Shown: one piece after another, positions 5,222 through 5,705 of the stretch
How the letters are laid out: each line of letters begins with the position of its first letter
How positions within the stretch are numbered: the first letter of the stretch is position 1
DNA from: JBGPIT01 sp041485125
Lineage (GTDB): Bacteria > Desulfobacterota > Binatia > UTPRO1
NCBI GenBank assembly: GCA_041485125.1
Contig: JBGPIT010000330.1
Span: forward strand, 1 to 5,705
Length of the DNA: 5,705 bases
Reading direction: 5' to 3'
Made by a program: the position numbers and the translations under genes
The notes under the pieces: generated by a model
Told to the model about the DNA's origin: nothing
What the model saw: the letters and a program-made list of their open reading frames with translations, nothing else
Databases searched by the model: none

Positions 5222-5629
5222 TCAGTGGGGGGGACCCGGGTGCGCGTCGTGATGCCCGGGCGGCGCGGGCAGGACGAGCTGACGGATCAGCTTCGCGGCG
5301 CTGCCGTGCACGTGCAGGCAGGACCGGTTGTAGAGGCCGGTCGTGATCGCGGCGCGCTCGACGCGGACGTCGGTGAGAAGCGTTGCGTCCGGCACGGTCG
5401 CGATCGCGCGCGCGACGGCGCTCTCGAGTCGCGGCTCGGAGCCGCGCATGAAGAGCAATGACGAGCCGCAGTCTTCGCCGACCGCGCCGGTTGCGAGGAC
5501 CATCGCCGGTGGATACGCCTCCGCACCGAGCAGACCGGACACCTCACCGAGCTCGGTCGTGCAGCCGGCGGCGAGGAATGTCAGTGCCGCGAGCGCGGCC
5601 CATGCGAGCGCGCGTCCTCCACCCGTCAT
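5222..5629 (-). CDS. Small lipoprotein, function unknown
   Basis: The 135-residue product is a predicted lipoprotein. A short basic start (R6), a hydrophobic stretch (7-20) and the lipobox LAAGC give C23 as the lipidation site. Thr at +2 points to outer-membrane sorting by the usual rule. The mature part is a compact alpha/beta-looking domain (about 40-115) with two cysteines, C54 in GEDCGSSL and C104 in YNRSCLHVHG, that could form a disulfide. The pattern of a Cys-Gly-Ser segment, a helix with SAVARAIATVPDATLL, and a strand ending in Cys-x-V-x-Gly resembles small periplasmic lipoproteins of unknown role. I cannot name the family. The tail (121-135) is rich in Pro, His and Gly and looks disordered. 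The ATG at 5629 is 4 bases after the stop of the gene entering from the right edge, so the two are probably co-transcribed; no clear ribosome site is seen. Confidence 0.82.
   Translation of the reverse strand: MTGGGRALAWAALAALTFLAAGCTTELGEVSGLLGAEAYPPAMVLATGAVGEDCGSSLLFMRGSEPRLESAVARAIATVPDATLLTDVRVERAAITTGLYNRSCLHVHGSAAKLIRQLVLPAPPGHHDAHPGPPH
5227..5233 (-). repeat. Run of seven C at the 3' end of the lipoprotein gene
   Basis: Seven G on the plus strand (C on the coding strand) encode the Gly-Pro-Pro just before the terminal His. Slippage here would alter only the last few residues and the stop position, so the effect should be small. Confidence 0.6.
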
Positions 5630-5633
5630 GCGA

Positions 5634-5705
5634 TCAGTGACGGGAGAGCAAGCGGGCGCGTACCTCGCCCATCTGGCGGCGTGCCGGCTCGCCGAACCAG
5701 ACGTC
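5634..5705 (-). CDS. C-terminal end of an unidentified protein, cut by the window edge
   Basis: An open frame enters from the right edge on the minus strand and gives 23 residues before TGA at 5636-5634: DVWFGEPARRQMGE followed by VRARLLSRH. It is basic and probably helical at the end. Its stop lies 4 bases before the lipoprotein ATG, which supports a real gene ending here and a shared transcript. The fragment is too short to assign a family, and the open frame alone would be weak evidence without the tight junction. Confidence 0.55.
   Translation of the reverse strand, partial: DVWFGEPARRQMGEVRARLLSRH

Overview
The window is GC-rich chromosomal DNA (about two thirds G+C by eye) from a Gram-negative-type bacterium. 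Two predicted lipoproteins with signal peptides, a six-TM sensor kinase and an acyl-CoA dehydrogenase fit a free-living heterotroph. The Thr-Pro-rich tail on a small Cys-rich lipoprotein recalls soil and sediment lineages such as Binatota or other deltaproteobacteria-like groups. That placement is inference; no rRNA or other marker gene is present.

Layout, left to right: a Cys-rich lipoprotein (104-538, +); a 260-base gap with two small hairpins and a candidate promoter; a 60-residue zinc-ribbon protein (799-981, +); a short convergent gap with a terminator-like hairpin; a NarL/LiaS-type membrane histidine kinase (1096-2874, -); a short divergent gap whose only AT-rich patch may hold the promoters; an acyl-CoA dehydrogenase (2991-4145, +); a convergent gap of 38 bases; a two-gene minus-strand unit made of an isochorismatase-fold hydrolase (4184-4756) preceded by an 87-residue protein (4761-5024); a 197-base gap; a second small lipoprotein (5222-5629, -); and the last 23 codons of another minus-strand gene (5634-5705).

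The genes do not form one obvious pathway. There are two likely co-transcribed pairs, both on the minus strand and both with a 4-base gap between stop and start: the 87-residue protein with the hydrolase, and the truncated right-edge gene with the second lipoprotein. The histidine kinase has no response regulator in the window. The dehydrogenase has no electron-transfer flavoprotein, enoyl-CoA hydratase or thiolase beside it.

I found no CRISPR array, insertion sequence, tRNA, rRNA or convincing new multi-gene system. The items most worth a second look are the uncharacterised small proteins (Cys-rich lipoprotein, zinc ribbon, 87-residue partner of the hydrolase, second lipoprotein) and the orphan kinase sharing a divergent promoter region with the dehydrogenase.
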